DNA of 64,000 nt, from contig NZ_NWSQ01000005.1 in NCBI RefSeq assembly GCF_002531725.1, forward strand, positions 310,001 to 374,000. The letters are read 5' to 3'. The DNA is from Rhizobium sp. L43. Its GTDB lineage: Bacteria; Pseudomonadota; Alphaproteobacteria; Rhizobiales; Rhizobiaceae. The notes under the pieces are model-generated. The model did no database searches, was not told the origin of the DNA, and worked only from the letters and a program-made list of their open reading frames with translations. Every line of letters begins with the position of its first letter. Positions within the stretch are counted from its first letter, which is position 1. Below are positions 36,686-49,569 of the stretch, piece by piece. A program made the position numbers and the translations under genes.

Positions 36686-37849
36686 ATGCAACCAATGCCG
36701 GATTATGCGCTCAGCGTCTGCGAACAGCTTAAAGCGCTGACCGCATCGGGCGCGCTTCAGGTCGATTCCGCCCAGATGGACGTGGCAAAGAGCCTCGACC
36801 GGGTGCTTGCCGGATTGAAACAGCGGCGGCCGGCGGCAAAATCGAGCGCGCTCGGCTGGCTGTTTGCCGCCAAGAAGAAATCCGCCGACGGCACCAAAGG
36901 GCTTTACATCCATGGCAGCGTCGGTCGCGGCAAGACCATGCTGATGGACATGTTCTTCTCGATGGCGCCGTGCCGGAAGAAACGCCGGGCGCATTTTCAC
37001 GAATTCATGGCGGATGTGCACAACCGCATCGCGGCGCACCGGCTGAAGCTCAAGAACGGCGAGACGAAGCAGGCCGATCCGATGCCGCCGGTTGCCGCAG
37101 CGCTTTACGAGGAAGCGGAGCTGCTCTGCTTCGACGAATTCACCGTCACCGACATCGCCGATGCGATGATCCTGTCGCGGCTGTTTTCCGAGCTGTTCGC
37201 GCGCGGCTGCGTGCTGGTCGCGACCTCGAACGTCGAACCCGACAATCTCTACAGGGATGGTCTCAATCGCGGCCTCTTCCTGCCCTTCGTTGCCCTGCTC
37301 AAGCAGCATGTCGATGTCGTCACTCTGGATTCGCCGACCGATTACCGGATGGAGAAGCTGAACAGCCAGCCGGTCTATCTGGTGCCGATCAACGAGCACA
37401 ACGACATGGCGATGGAAGCGTCGTGGACGCAGGCGCTGCATGGGCGCAAGGCGCAGCCGCTGGATATTCCGATGAAGGGCCGCCACATCCATGTGCCGCT
37501 CGCCAGCGACCGGATGGCGCGGTTCTCTTTCGCCGATCTCTGCGACAAGCCGCTCGGGGCGGCCGACTTCCTGGCCATCGCCCGGCGTTTCGATATGGTC
37601 TTCGTCGATCACATTCCCTTGCTCGGGCCGGAAAAGCGGAACCAGATCAAACGGTTCATCATTCTGGTCGATACGTTCTACGATCATGCCGTGCGGCTCT
37701 ACATTTCCGCAGCCGCCATGCCGGAGGAACTGCTGGTGCAGCGCCGGGGCACCGAGGGCTTCGAATTCGACCGCACGGCATCCCGCCTGTTCGAGATGCG
37801 CAGTGCCGAATATCTTGCGCTGCACCATGAGAAACGCGCCGCAGAGTAA
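36686..37849 (+). CDS. zapE: Cell division AAA-type ATPase ZapE/AFG1
   Basis: A 387-residue ATPase. Walker A is GSVGRGKTMLMD near residue 80, Walker B is LLCFDEFTVTDIADAMIL, and LFARGCVLVATSNVEPDNLYRDGL is family-specific sensor-region sequence. The bacterial member, ZapE, acts at late septation under stress; the mitochondrial member is AFG1/LACE1. In this order, zapE followed by mdh-sucCD, it is a typical rhizobial arrangement. The ribosome binding site before the ATG is weak. Confidence 0.93.
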   Translation: MQPMPDYALSVCEQLKALTASGALQVDSAQMDVAKSLDRVLAGLKQRRPAAKSSALGWLFAAKKKSADGTKGLYIHGSVGRGKTMLMDMFFSMAPCRKKRRAHFHEFMADVHNRIAAHRLKLKNGETKQADPMPPVAAALYEEAELLCFDEFTVTDIADAMILSRLFSELFARGCVLVATSNVEPDNLYRDGLNRGLFLPFVALLKQHVDVVTLDSPTDYRMEKLNSQPVYLVPINEHNDMAMEASWTQALHGRKAQPLDIPMKGRHIHVPLASDRMARFSFADLCDKPLGAADFLAIARRFDMVFVDHIPLLGPEKRNQIKRFIILVDTFYDHAVRLYISAAAMPEELLVQRRGTEGFEFDRTASRLFEMRSAEYLALHHEKRAAE

Positions 37850-37868
37850 CAAATCGGTGACAGAATAT

Positions 37869-37884
37869 CTTACGTTTACGTAAG
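37869..37884. promoter_or_regulatory. Palindrome CTTACG-N4-CGTAAG upstream of mdh
   Basis: CTTACGTTTACGTAAG is a perfect palindrome of six-base arms and a four-base centre. It lies 144 bases upstream of the mdh start codon, in an AT-rich promoter-like region. It resembles sites used by some metabolic repressors in proteobacteria, with TTTACGT half-elements; which regulator acts here is unknown. Confidence 0.55.
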
Positions 37885-37907
37885 AATTTTTGTATCTAAA
37901 CGATTGA

Positions 37908-38990
<1,083 letters not shown>

Positions 38991-39025
38991 TCGTTGGGCT
39001 GAACTAATCGAAATAGGATAGACCC

Positions 39026-40219
<1,194 letters not shown>

Positions 40220-40238
40220 TTTTGAAGGATCTGAAAGA

Positions 40239-41141
40239 ATGTCTATTCTCGTCAATAAAGACACCAAGATCCTTGTTCAGGGTCTGACCGGCAAGACCGG
40301 CACGTTCCACACCGAACAGGCGCTCGCCTACTACGGCACGCAGATGGTCGGCGGTATCCACCCGAAGAAGGGCGGCGAAACCTGGGCCGGCTCGAAGGGC
40401 GAAAGCCTGCCGATCTTCGCAACCGTTGCCGAGGGCAAGGAAAAGACCGGCGCCAATGCATCCGTCATCTATGTTCCGCCGGCCGGAGCCGCCGATGCGA
40501 TCATCGAGGCGATCGACGCCGAGATCCCGTTCATCACCTGCATCACCGAAGGCATCCCGGTCATGGACATGGTGCGCGTCAAGGCCCGCCTCGACCGCTC
40601 CAAGTCGCGACTGCTTGGGCCCAACTGCCCGGGCATCATGACGCCGGAAGAGTGCAAGATCGGCATCATGCCGGGCTCGATCTTCCGCAAGGGTTCGGTC
40701 GGTATCGTGTCCCGCTCCGGCACGCTGACCTATGAAGCCGTGTTCCAGACATCGAACGAAGGCCTCGGCCAGACGACGGCCGTCGGCATCGGCGGCGACC
40801 CGGTCAAGGGCACCGAGTTCATCGACGTGCTGGAATTGTTCCTGGCCGACGAAGCCACGACCTCGATCATCATGATCGGCGAAATCGGCGGTGCGGCTGA
40901 AGAAGACGCAGCCCAGTTCCTCAAGGACGAAGCCAAGAAGGGCCGCAAGAAGCCGATGGCCGGCTTCATTGCCGGCCGTACGGCGCCGAAGGGCCGCACC
41001 ATGGGTCATGCCGGTGCTGTGGTGTCCGGCGGCAAGGGCGATGCGGAATCGAAGATCGCGGCAATGGAATCGGCCGGCATCAAGGTGTCGCCGTCTCCGG
41101 CCCGCCTCGGCAAGACGCTGGTTGAAGTCCTCAAGGGCTAA
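40239..41141 (+). CDS. sucD: Succinyl-CoA synthetase alpha subunit
   Basis: A 300-residue subunit that carries the phosphohistidine intermediate. The active-site histidine is in [18 protein letters not shown], and CoA binding is shown by [11 protein letters not shown] near the N terminus. It is followed by an imperfect hairpin and a 172-base gap before sucA, so sucA may also have its own promoter. Confidence 0.97.
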   Translation: MSILVNKDTKILVQGLTGKTGTFHTEQALAYYGTQMVGGIHPKKGGETWAGSKGESLPIFATVAEGKEKTGANASVIYVPPAGAADAIIEAIDAEIPFITCITEGIPVMDMVRVKARLDRSKSRLLGPNCPGIMTPEECKIGIMPGSIFRKGSVGIVSRSGTLTYEAVFQTSNEGLGQTTAVGIGGDPVKGTEFIDVLELFLADEATTSIIMIGEIGGAAEEDAAQFLKDEAKKGRKKPMAGFIAGRTAPKGRTMGHAGAVVSGGKGDAESKIAAMESAGIKVSPSPARLGKTLVEVLKG

Positions 41142-41150
41142 AACCACTTA

Positions 41151-41195
41151 AAGACCCGGGCGGAGGAACGGCATCTGCGCCTTCCGCCCGGTCTT
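41151..41195 (+). terminator. Imperfect hairpin between sucD and sucA
   Basis: AAGACCCGGGCGGA (41151-41164) pairs with TCCGCCCGGTCTT (41183-41195) with one bulged C and an 18-base loop. No T run follows. It could attenuate transcription into sucA or stabilise the mdh-sucCD message. Confidence 0.5.
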
Positions 41196-41313
41196 GACGG
41201 TACGAGACGAGCAGATGCGCCGCGGACAGGCGGCAATCGGAATGCGGCAGCCGGCGATCAAGCCGGCAAATTCATCAAAGTCAGGAGGCGGGCGGAAGCG
41301 TCCGCGTAAAACC

Positions 41314-44298
41314 ATGGCACGGCAAGAAGCCAACGAGCAATTTCAGATCACCTCGTTTCTGGATGGCGCCAATGCTGCCTATATCGAGCAGCTCCACGCC
41401 CGTTATGAAGACGATCCCAACTCGGTCGACGAGCAGTGGCGGTCCTTCTTCAAGGCGCTGGAAGAGGATCCCAGCGATGTGAAGAGGGCGGCCAAGGGCG
41501 CTTCCTGGCGCAAGAAGAACTGGCCGCTGCAGGCAAGCGGCGATCTGGTATCGGCGCTGGATGGCGACTGGGGCATCGTCGAGAAGGTCATCGAGACCAA
41601 GGTCAAGGCCAAGGCCGAAGCTCAAGGCAAGCCTGCCGACAGCACCGAGGTGTTACAGGCGACGCGCGATTCCGTGCGCGCCATCATGATGATCCGTGCC
41701 TACCGCATGCGCGGCCACCTGCATGCCAAGCTCGACCCGCTTGGCATCGCCGCTCCCGTCGACGACTATCGTGAGCTGTCGGCGGAGAATTACGGTTTCA
41801 CGGCCGCCGACTACGACCGCAAGATCTTCATCGACAACGTGCTCGGCTTGGAATACGCGACCATCCCAGAGATGATCGAAATCCTCGAGCGCACCTATTG
41901 CTCGACGCTCGGCGTCGAATTCATGCATATCTCCAATCCTGAAGAGAAGGCCTGGATCCAGGAGCGCATCGAAGGACCGGACAAGGGTGTGGCCTTCACG
42001 CCGGAAGGCAAGAAGGCGATCCTTGCCAAGCTCGTCGAAGCCGAAGGCTACGAACAGTTCCTCGACGTCAAATTCAAGGGCACGAAGCGTTTCGGCCTCG
42101 ACGGTGGCGAATCCCTGATCCCGGCGCTGGAACAGATCCTCAAGCGCGGCGGCCATCTCGGCCTCAAGGAAGCCGTGTTCGGCATGGCCCATCGCGGCCG
42201 CCTGAACGTGCTCTCCCAGGTCATGGGCAAGCCGCACCGGGCGATCTTCCACGAATTCAAGGGCGGCTCGGCCGCTCCCGATGAGGTCGAGGGCTCGGGT
42301 GACGTCAAGTACCATCTCGGCGCCTCCTCCGACCGCGAATTCGACGGCAACAAGATCCACGTTTCGCTGACGGCGAACCCGTCCCATCTTGAAATCGTCG
42401 ATCCTGTCGTCATGGGCAAGGCCCGCGCCAAGCAGGACATGAATGCCGCGGTCTGGGACGGCGACATCATCCCGCTTTCCGAACGCGCCAAGGTTCTGCC
42501 GCTGCTGATCCATGGCGACGCGGCTTTTGCCGGCCAGGGCGTCATTGCCGAAATCCTCGGCCTTTCCGGTCTGCGCGGCCACCGCGTCGCCGGCACCATG
42601 CATGTGATCATCAACAACCAGATCGGCTTCACCACGAACCCGGCCTTCTCGCGCTCGTCGCCCTATCCGTCCGACGTCGCCAAGATGATCGAGGCGCCGA
42701 TCCTGCACGTCAACGGCGACGATCCGGAAGCGGTCGTTTATGGGGCCAAGATCGCCACCGAATTCCGCATGAAGTTCCACAAGCCTGTGGTGCTCGACCT
42801 GTTCTGCTACCGCCGCTACGGCCATAACGAAGGCGATGAACCGTCCTTCACGCAGCCGAAGATGTACAAGGTGATCCGCGCCCACAAGACCGTGCTGCAG
42901 CTCTACGCGGCCCGTCTCGTCGCCGAGGGCCTGCTCACCGAAGGTGAGGTCGAGAAGATGAAGGCTGATTGGCGCCTCCACCTCGAGCAGGAGTTCGAAG
43001 CCGGCCAGCAGTACAAGCCGAATAAGGCCGACTGGCTTGATGGTGAGTGGTCGGGCCTGCGTACGGCCGACAATGCCGATGAGCAGCGCCGCGGCAAGAC
43101 CGCCGTGCCGATGAAGACGCTGAAGGAGATCGGCCGCAAGCTGTCGGAGATCCCGGCGGGCTTCAATGCGCATCGCACGATCCAGCGCTTCATGGAAAAC
43201 CGCGCCAATATGATCGCCACCGGCGAGGGTATCGACTGGGCGATGGCCGAAGCGCTCTCCTTCGGCGCGCTCTGCGTCGAAGGCAGCAAGATCCGTCTGT
43301 CCGGCCAGGATTGCGAACGCGGCACCTTCTCGCAGCGCCATTCCGTGCTCTACGATCAGGAAACCGAAGAACGCTACATCCCGCTTGCCAATCTCTCGCC
43401 GACGCAGGGACGCTACGAAGTCATCAATTCGATGCTTTCGGAAGAGGCCGTGCTCGGTTTCGAATACGGCTATTCGCTCGCCCGCCCGAATGCGCTGACG
43501 CTCTGGGAAGCGCAGTTCGGCGATTTCGCCAACGGCGCGCAGGTGGTCTTCGACCAGTTCATCTCGTCGGGTGAACGCAAGTGGCTGCGCATGTCGGGCC
43601 TCGTCTGCCTGCTGCCGCATGGCTATGAAGGTCAGGGTCCGGAACATTCCTCGGCCCGCCTCGAGCGTTTCCTGCAGCTTTGCGCCGAAGACAATATGCA
43701 GGTCGCCAACGTCACGACGCCGGCGAACTACTTCCACATCCTGCGCCGGCAGCTGAAGCGCGACTTCCGCAAGCCGCTGATCCTGATGACGCCGAAGTCG
43801 CTGCTGCGCCACAAGCGGGCGGTCTCGACGCTTGCCGAAATGGCCGGCGAATCCGCCTTCCATCGCCTGCTCTGGGACGATGCCGAGGTGATCAAGGACG
43901 GCCCGATCAAGCTGCAGAAGGACAACAAGATCCGCCGCGTCGTCATGTGTTCCGGCAAGGTCTATTACGATCTTCTGGAAGAGCGCGAAAAGCGCGGCAT
44001 CGACGACATCTATCTCCTGCGTGTCGAACAGCTGTATCCGTTCCCGGCAAAGGCGCTGATCAACGAGCTGTCGCGCTTCCGCAATGCCGAGATGGTCTGG
44101 TGCCAGGAAGAGCCGAAGAACATGGGCGCGTGGTCGTTCATCGACCCCTTCCTCGAATGGGTGCTCGCCCATATCGACGCGAAGTACCAGCGCGTCCGCT
44201 ATACCGGCCGTCCGGCCGCCGCCTCGCCGGCAACCGGCCTGATGTCCAAGCATCTGTCGCAGCTCGCCGCATTCCTCGAGGATGCATTGGGCGGCTAA
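41314..44298 (+). CDS. sucA: 2-oxoglutarate dehydrogenase E1 component
   Basis: A 994-residue thiamine-diphosphate-dependent E1 that decarboxylates 2-oxoglutarate and passes the succinyl group to SucB. TPP-binding HGDAAFAGQGVIAEI followed by INNQIGFTTNP, plus the RYGHNEGDEP and GYSLARPNALTLWEAQ segments, are diagnostic. Start at 41314 (MARQEANEQFQ); an AGGAGG at 41283-41288 is rather far upstream (25 bases). The gene is followed after 15 bases by a small YciI-like gene, not by sucB directly. Confidence 0.97.
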   Translation: MARQEANEQFQITSFLDGANAAYIEQLHARYEDDPNSVDEQWRSFFKALEEDPSDVKRAAKGASWRKKNWPLQASGDLVSALDGDWGIVEKVIETKVKAKAEAQGKPADSTEVLQATRDSVRAIMMIRAYRMRGHLHAKLDPLGIAAPVDDYRELSAENYGFTAADYDRKIFIDNVLGLEYATIPEMIEILERTYCSTLGVEFMHISNPEEKAWIQERIEGPDKGVAFTPEGKKAILAKLVEAEGYEQFLDVKFKGTKRFGLDGGESLIPALEQILKRGGHLGLKEAVFGMAHRGRLNVLSQVMGKPHRAIFHEFKGGSAAPDEVEGSGDVKYHLGASSDREFDGNKIHVSLTANPSHLEIVDPVVMGKARAKQDMNAAVWDGDIIPLSERAKVLPLLIHGDAAFAGQGVIAEILGLSGLRGHRVAGTMHVIINNQIGFTTNPAFSRSSPYPSDVAKMIEAPILHVNGDDPEAVVYGAKIATEFRMKFHKPVVLDLFCYRRYGHNEGDEPSFTQPKMYKVIRAHKTVLQLYAARLVAEGLLTEGEVEKMKADWRLHLEQEFEAGQQYKPNKADWLDGEWSGLRTADNADEQRRGKTAVPMKTLKEIGRKLSEIPAGFNAHRTIQRFMENRANMIATGEGIDWAMAEALSFGALCVEGSKIRLSGQDCERGTFSQRHSVLYDQETEERYIPLANLSPTQGRYEVINSMLSEEAVLGFEYGYSLARPNALTLWEAQFGDFANGAQVVFDQFISSGERKWLRMSGLVCLLPHGYEGQGPEHSSARLERFLQLCAEDNMQVANVTTPANYFHILRRQLKRDFRKPLILMTPKSLLRHKRAVSTLAEMAGESAFHRLLWDDAEVIKDGPIKLQKDNKIRRVVMCSGKVYYDLLEEREKRGIDDIYLLRVEQLYPFPAKALINELSRFRNAEMVWCQEEPKNMGAWSFIDPFLEWVLAHIDAKYQRVRYTGRPAAASPATGLMSKHLSQLAAFLEDALGG

Positions 44299-44313
44299 AA
44301 CAAGGGGGGCGCA

Positions 44314-44622
44314 ATGGCTTATTTCTTTCTGAGACTGCTGCCGCCGCGCCCCACTTTCCCGCATGACGGGACCGGGGAGGAAATGGCGGCGATGAAACGC
44401 CATGTCGAATACTGGCATCGGCATGCCCTTGCAGGATCGGCTGTTATCGTCGGTCCGGTCTTCGAGGGTGAAGGCGCCTGGGGCATGGCGATCGTCGAAG
44501 TCGAGGATCAGGCGGCCGCACAGGCTCTTGCCGACGGCGATCCGATCATCGCTTCCGGGTTCGGTTTCCGTTTCGATATTCTGCCGATGCCCTCGATCAT
44601 TTTGCGGCCGCCCGCCGTCTGA
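44314..44622 (+). CDS. YciI-like protein between sucA and sucB
   Basis: A 102-residue YciI-family protein with PPRPTFPHDGTGEEMAAM at the N terminus, a central GPVFEGEGAWGMAIVEVED and ADGDPIIASG C-terminal motif. AGGGGGG precedes the ATG. It stands between sucA and sucB, in the middle of the 2-oxoglutarate dehydrogenase operon, where most bacteria have no gene. Function unknown. A different YciI protein lies downstream of gpsA at 29.4 kb. Confidence 0.85.
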   Translation: MAYFFLRLLPPRPTFPHDGTGEEMAAMKRHVEYWHRHALAGSAVIVGPVFEGEGAWGMAIVEVEDQAAAQALADGDPIIASGFGFRFDILPMPSIILRPPAV

Positions 44623-44661
44623 AACGCATAAACGAAAACACACGAAATCAGGATTTGAACA

Positions 44662-45924
<1,263 letters not shown>

Positions 45925-45936
45925 GGAGCGTTTTCG

Positions 45937-46686
45937 ATGCGGAACCGGATCATGCGAGCGGCGCGCCTTCTTCTTTGCGCTGCCGCCGCGCATGTCCCGG
46001 TCTCCGCGTCGGCGGCCGGCTTGGATATCGGCAAGGCAAGCAGCAATTTCGAGCTGGCGGCGCTCAGCGATGCCGAGCTTTCCGGACGGTCGATCGGCGT
46101 GATCCATATGGGCAATGTCGAGCTGACCTCCGGACGCATCGTCGCGGCCGATCCGCTCGCCCAGCCCGATCGTCCGGCGCTCGCCAGAACGGTTGCGCCG
46201 GGCGAATATCCGGTGACGCTCTACCAGGCCTTCGGGCGCATCGCGGCCGCCGGCATGCGGTTTGCCGAGGGCAAGCCGGATCATTGGGAGCTTGCGGTCC
46301 TGCCCGGGCAGGATCCGGCGACGCTGAAGGACGGCGAGATCTTCGGCTATCCCGTCGATGCCGGTCTCGGCTGCTACATGGATGCCGAGACGCTTGCTCT
46401 GATCGGTGAGCGCGAAGCGCAGGTGCAGGCGCAGAAGCCTGACGCCGACATCAATTACTACGACGATGTGCTGGCCTCTGATCTCGACGCCAACAAGGGC
46501 ATCTATGCATTGCACCGGCCGGTCGCCGGCAAAAAGGGCAATGTCGCGGTGTTCTGGAGCGGCTGGGGCGACGGTTTCTATCCGGTTTTCTGGGGGCTCG
46601 CCAAAGACGGCCGTGCGCTGGTGCTGCTGACGGATTTCGGCGTGATCGAGAATGCCGACGGGCGGAGAGAGCCGACGGGACAATGA
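45937..46686 (+). CDS. DUF4241-family secreted protein
   Basis: A 249-residue protein with a probable signal peptide (MRAARLLLCAAAAHVPVSASA when read from an internal ATG at 45952). The mature portion resembles DUF4241: IVAADPLAQPDRPA, EYPVTLYQAF, AGMRFAEGKPDHWELAV and VDAGLGCYMDAE follow the family order. DUF4241 function is unknown. It sits 12 bases after sucB and overlaps the next gene by four bases (ATGA), so it is made as part of the suc-lpd transcript. I kept the longer ATG at 45937, but the internal one is credible. Confidence 0.8.
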   Translation: MRNRIMRAARLLLCAAAAHVPVSASAAGLDIGKASSNFELAALSDAELSGRSIGVIHMGNVELTSGRIVAADPLAQPDRPALARTVAPGEYPVTLYQAFGRIAAAGMRFAEGKPDHWELAVLPGQDPATLKDGEIFGYPVDAGLGCYMDAETLALIGEREAQVQAQKPDADINYYDDVLASDLDANKGIYALHRPVAGKKGNVAVFWSGWGDGFYPVFWGLAKDGRALVLLTDFGVIENADGRREPTGQ

Positions 46687-47213
46687 GCGCAGGGATCGGC
46701 ATCATGACGGGACGGAAAGGCGTGGCTGCAATCGCGGTCGCTGCGTTTTTCGCCGTGCCTGCTGCCACATCCGGCGCCGAGTGCAAACAGGAACGGGCCG
46801 TCTACGTCGACCGCGACGGCGCCTACGAACTGCGCTTTGCGCCGTTGAATTCTCCATCCGCCGCCGCCAGCAACCAGTTCAAGGTCCGCGCGCTCAAGAC
46901 GTCGGTGGTGATGGAAGGTTATGTCATGCCATCGGAAGATCCGGTGCGTGCTATCGGCATCCTGATGTTCAATTGCCCCGAAGGCGACGCCACCGGCGCC
47001 GATCTCAATGCCTGCACAGTCTGGCAGGGCGCCGTCTACGGCATGGATGCCGAGGGTGAGCTGGACAATCTGCAGCCGGAAGGCGCTGCGGCGGCCGAAA
47101 AGCTCGTGCTTCCCGGCCTTGGTCCTGCCATTCGCGAATCCAGCGCCTGGGGCGAGGGCAAGGCTTCCGTGGCGCCTTGGGATGTGCTTGTTTTCAAGGA
47201 GTGTGCGACATGA
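46683..47213 (+). CDS. Secreted hypothetical protein
   Basis: A 176-residue protein with a signal peptide (hydrophobic AAIAVAAFFAVPAATSGA, cleavage near residue 32). The mature part has several cysteines (AECKQERAV, FNCPEG, LNACTVW, FKECAT), so it probably forms disulfides in the periplasm. No family recognised. The ATG overlaps the DUF4241 stop, and its own stop overlaps the SDR start (ATGA), placing three genes in one coupled block. Confidence 0.75.
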   Translation: MSAGIGIMTGRKGVAAIAVAAFFAVPAATSGAECKQERAVYVDRDGAYELRFAPLNSPSAAASNQFKVRALKTSVVMEGYVMPSEDPVRAIGILMFNCPEGDATGADLNACTVWQGAVYGMDAEGELDNLQPEGAAAAEKLVLPGLGPAIRESSAWGEGKASVAPWDVLVFKECAT

Positions 47214-47962
47214 GCGATGCACCTGTTGTTCTCGTGACCGGTGGAAGCCGAGGCATCGGCGCTGCGGTCTGTCGCCTCGCCGCGCGCCAGGGCTGGCGTG
47301 TCGCGGTGAATTACGCCTCCAACCGCAAGGCCGCGGATGCCGTCGTTGCGGCGATTGCAAAAGACGGCGGCGAGGCCGTGGCGATTGAGGGCGATGTCGG
47401 CAAGGCTGCGGATATCGTCTCGATGTTTGCGGCCGTCGATCGACATTTCGGCCGACTCGACGGGCTCGTCAACAATGCCGGCGTCGTCGACTATCCGCAG
47501 CGGGTCGATGAGATGTCGGCGGAGCGGATCGAGCGCATGCTGCGCATCAATGTCACCGGCTCCATGCTCTGCGCCGCGGAGGCGATACGCCGCATGTCGA
47601 GCCGGCACGGTGGCCAGGGCGGCGCGATCGTCAACGTCTCGTCGATGGCGGCGATCCTCGGTTCGCCAACGCAGTATGTCGATTATGCCGCCTCGAAGGC
47701 GGCGGTCGATACATTCACCGTCGGGCTGGCGCGCGAGGTTGCCGCCGAGGGCATCCGCGTGAATGCGATCAGGCCCGGCATCATCGAAACCGACCTCCAT
47801 GCGTCGGGCGGCTTGCCTGACCGGGCGCGCGAGATGGCGCCGTCGGTCCCGATGCAGCGCGCAGGTACGCCCGAGGAGGTGGCGGATGCGATCCTCTACC
47901 TTCTGTCACCTTCGGCCTCCTATATAACCGGCGCGATCCTCAATGTGAGCGGCGGCCGCTAG
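47210..47962 (+). CDS. Short-chain dehydrogenase/reductase inside the suc-lpd operon
   Basis: A 250-residue classical SDR resembling glucose-1-dehydrogenase/FabG-like enzymes. Cofactor motif TGGSRGIG near residue 11, NNAG in LVNNAGVVD, catalytic S-x-Y-x3-K as SSMAAILG and YAASKAAVD, and the C-terminal YITGAILNVSGGR. Its natural substrate is unknown. Start overlaps the previous stop. Its placement between sucB and lpdA is conserved-looking operon architecture of rhizobia, but the biochemical reason is not clear. Confidence 0.9.
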   Translation: MSDAPVVLVTGGSRGIGAAVCRLAARQGWRVAVNYASNRKAADAVVAAIAKDGGEAVAIEGDVGKAADIVSMFAAVDRHFGRLDGLVNNAGVVDYPQRVDEMSAERIERMLRINVTGSMLCAAEAIRRMSSRHGGQGGAIVNVSSMAAILGSPTQYVDYAASKAAVDTFTVGLAREVAAEGIRVNAIRPGIIETDLHASGGLPDRAREMAPSVPMQRAGTPEEVADAILYLLSPSASYITGAILNVSGGR

Positions 47963-47982
47963 AGCGACAGGGTGAAAACAAC

Positions 47983-48075
47983 ATGCAGTATATTCTCGAA
48001 TTCCTCGGCCTGATGTCGCGCGCGGCCGACCAAACCAAAAATCCAAAGGGAAAGAAGCAATGTCCTACGATGTGA
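47983..48075 (+). CDS. Possible 30-residue small protein overlapping lpdA start
   Basis: Between the SDR gene and lpdA a short frame starts with ATG at 47983 (MQYILEFLGLMSRAADQTK) and stops at 48073-48075, overlapping the first 16 bases of lpdA in another frame. It begins with a hydrophobic helix and ends basic. The ribosome binding site (GGGTG) is weak. It may be a leader peptide that couples translation to lpdA, or chance. Low confidence. Confidence 0.3.
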   Translation: MQYILEFLGLMSRAADQTKNPKGKKQCPTM

Positions 48076-49466
48076 TCATTATCGGAACCGGCCCGGGCGG
48101 CTATGTCTGCGCCGTCAAGGCAGCCCAACTCGGCCTCAAGGTGGCCGTCATCGAAAAGCGGGCGACCTATGGCGGCACCTGCCTGAACGTCGGCTGCATT
48201 CCGTCGAAGGCGCTGCTGCATGCCTCCGAAATGTTCCATCAGGCCGGCCACGGCATGAGCGCGCTCGGCATCGACATTCCGGCGCTGACGCTCAACCTCG
48301 GCAATATGATGGCGCATAAGGATGCGACGGTGAAGGCGAATGTCGACGGGGTCGCCTTCCTCTTCAAGAAGAACAAGATCGATACCTTCCAGGGCACCGG
48401 CAAGATCGTCTCGGCCGGCAAGGTTTCCGTCACCGCCGAAGACGGCACGGTCCAGGAGATCGAGGCCAAGAACATCGTCATCGCCACCGGCTCCGACGTC
48501 GCCGGCATTCCGGGCGTCCAGGTCGAGATCGATGAAAAGACCATCATCTCGTCCACCGGCGGCATTGCCCTGGAGAAGGTGCCGGAAACGCTGATCGTCG
48601 TCGGCGGCGGCGTCATCGGTCTCGAGCTCGGCTCGGTCTGGTCGCGCCTCGGCGCCAAGGTCACCGTCGTCGAATATCTCGACACCATCCTCGGTGGCAT
48701 GGACGGCGAAGTCTCCAAGCAGTTCCAGCGCATGCTTGCCAAGCAGGGCATCGATTTCAATCTCAGCGCCAAGGTTACCGGCGTCGAAAAGGGCGACAAG
48801 GGCGCCAAGGTCACGTTCGAGCCGGTCAAGGGCGGCGACAAGGTGACGCTCGACGCCGAAGTCGTGCTGATCGCCACCGGCCGCAAGCCCTATACAGCGG
48901 GTCTCGGCCTGGAAGAGGCCGGTGTGGCGCTCGACAATCGCGGCCGCGTCGAGATCGACGGCCACTTCAAGACGAATGTCGATGGCATTTATGCGATCGG
49001 TGACGTGGTAAAAGGCCCGATGCTGGCGCACAAAGCGGAAGACGAGGGCGTGGCGCTTGCCGAAATCCTCGCCGGCCAGCATGGCCATGTCAATTACGAG
49101 GTTATTCCAAGCGTCGTCTATACGCAGCCGGAAATCGCCTCGGTCGGCAAGACCGAGGAAGAGCTGAAGGCGGCAGGCGTCGCCTATAAGGTCGGCAAGT
49201 TCCCGTTCACGGCAAACGGCCGGGCGCGTGCGATGCTGGCGACCGACGGCTTCGTCAAGATCCTTGCCGACAAGGAAACCGACCGGGTGCTCGGCGGCCA
49301 CATCGTCGGCTTCGGCGCCGGCGAGATGATCCACGAGATCGCCGTGCTGATGGAGTTCGGCGGTTCGTCGGAAGATCTCGGCCGCACCTGCCACGCGCAT
49401 CCGACGATGTCGGAAGCGGTGAAGGAGGCGGCGCTCGCGACCTTCTTCAAGCCGATCCATATGTAA
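48060..49466 (+). CDS. lpdA: Dihydrolipoyl dehydrogenase, E3
   Basis: A 468-residue flavoprotein that reoxidises the lipoyl groups of the 2-oxoglutarate dehydrogenase complex with NAD. FAD motif IGTGPGGYVCA near residue 8, redox-active disulfide GGTCLNVGCIPSK (C-x4-C), NAD-binding VGGGVIGLELG, and the C-terminal His-Glu in CHAHPTMSEAVKEA. As it closes the suc operon, it is probably the E3 dedicated to SucAB. A strong terminator follows 25 bases downstream. Confidence 0.97.
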   Translation: MSYDVIIIGTGPGGYVCAVKAAQLGLKVAVIEKRATYGGTCLNVGCIPSKALLHASEMFHQAGHGMSALGIDIPALTLNLGNMMAHKDATVKANVDGVAFLFKKNKIDTFQGTGKIVSAGKVSVTAEDGTVQEIEAKNIVIATGSDVAGIPGVQVEIDEKTIISSTGGIALEKVPETLIVVGGGVIGLELGSVWSRLGAKVTVVEYLDTILGGMDGEVSKQFQRMLAKQGIDFNLSAKVTGVEKGDKGAKVTFEPVKGGDKVTLDAEVVLIATGRKPYTAGLGLEEAGVALDNRGRVEIDGHFKTNVDGIYAIGDVVKGPMLAHKAEDEGVALAEILAGQHGHVNYEVIPSVVYTQPEIASVGKTEEELKAAGVAYKVGKFPFTANGRARAMLATDGFVKILADKETDRVLGGHIVGFGAGEMIHEIAVLMEFGGSSEDLGRTCHAHPTMSEAVKEAALATFFKPIHM

Positions 49467-49491
49467 TCTTACATCTTCGTAACAATGCATG

Positions 49492-49527
49492 CAGCCGCTT
49501 GCCGCAAGGCAGGCGGCTGTTTTATTT
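49492..49527 (+). terminator. Rho-independent terminator after lpdA
   Basis: A 12-bp stem (CAGCCGCTTGCC at 49492-49503 with 49508-49519, one G-U pair) is closed by a GCAA tetraloop and followed by TTTTATTT. It ends the long suc-lpd transcription unit. Confidence 0.92.
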
Positions 49528-49569
49528 GTGACGCATCGCAGAGTTCGCGCATTTGACGAAAGTGAAGAC

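Noticed and set aside
41653..44643. Nearly 1000-residue open frame antisense to sucA and the YciI-like gene
   Set aside because: It is the mirror of a highly conserved gene in GC-rich DNA, where antisense frames stay open through codon bias. Its translation has no recognisable domain.
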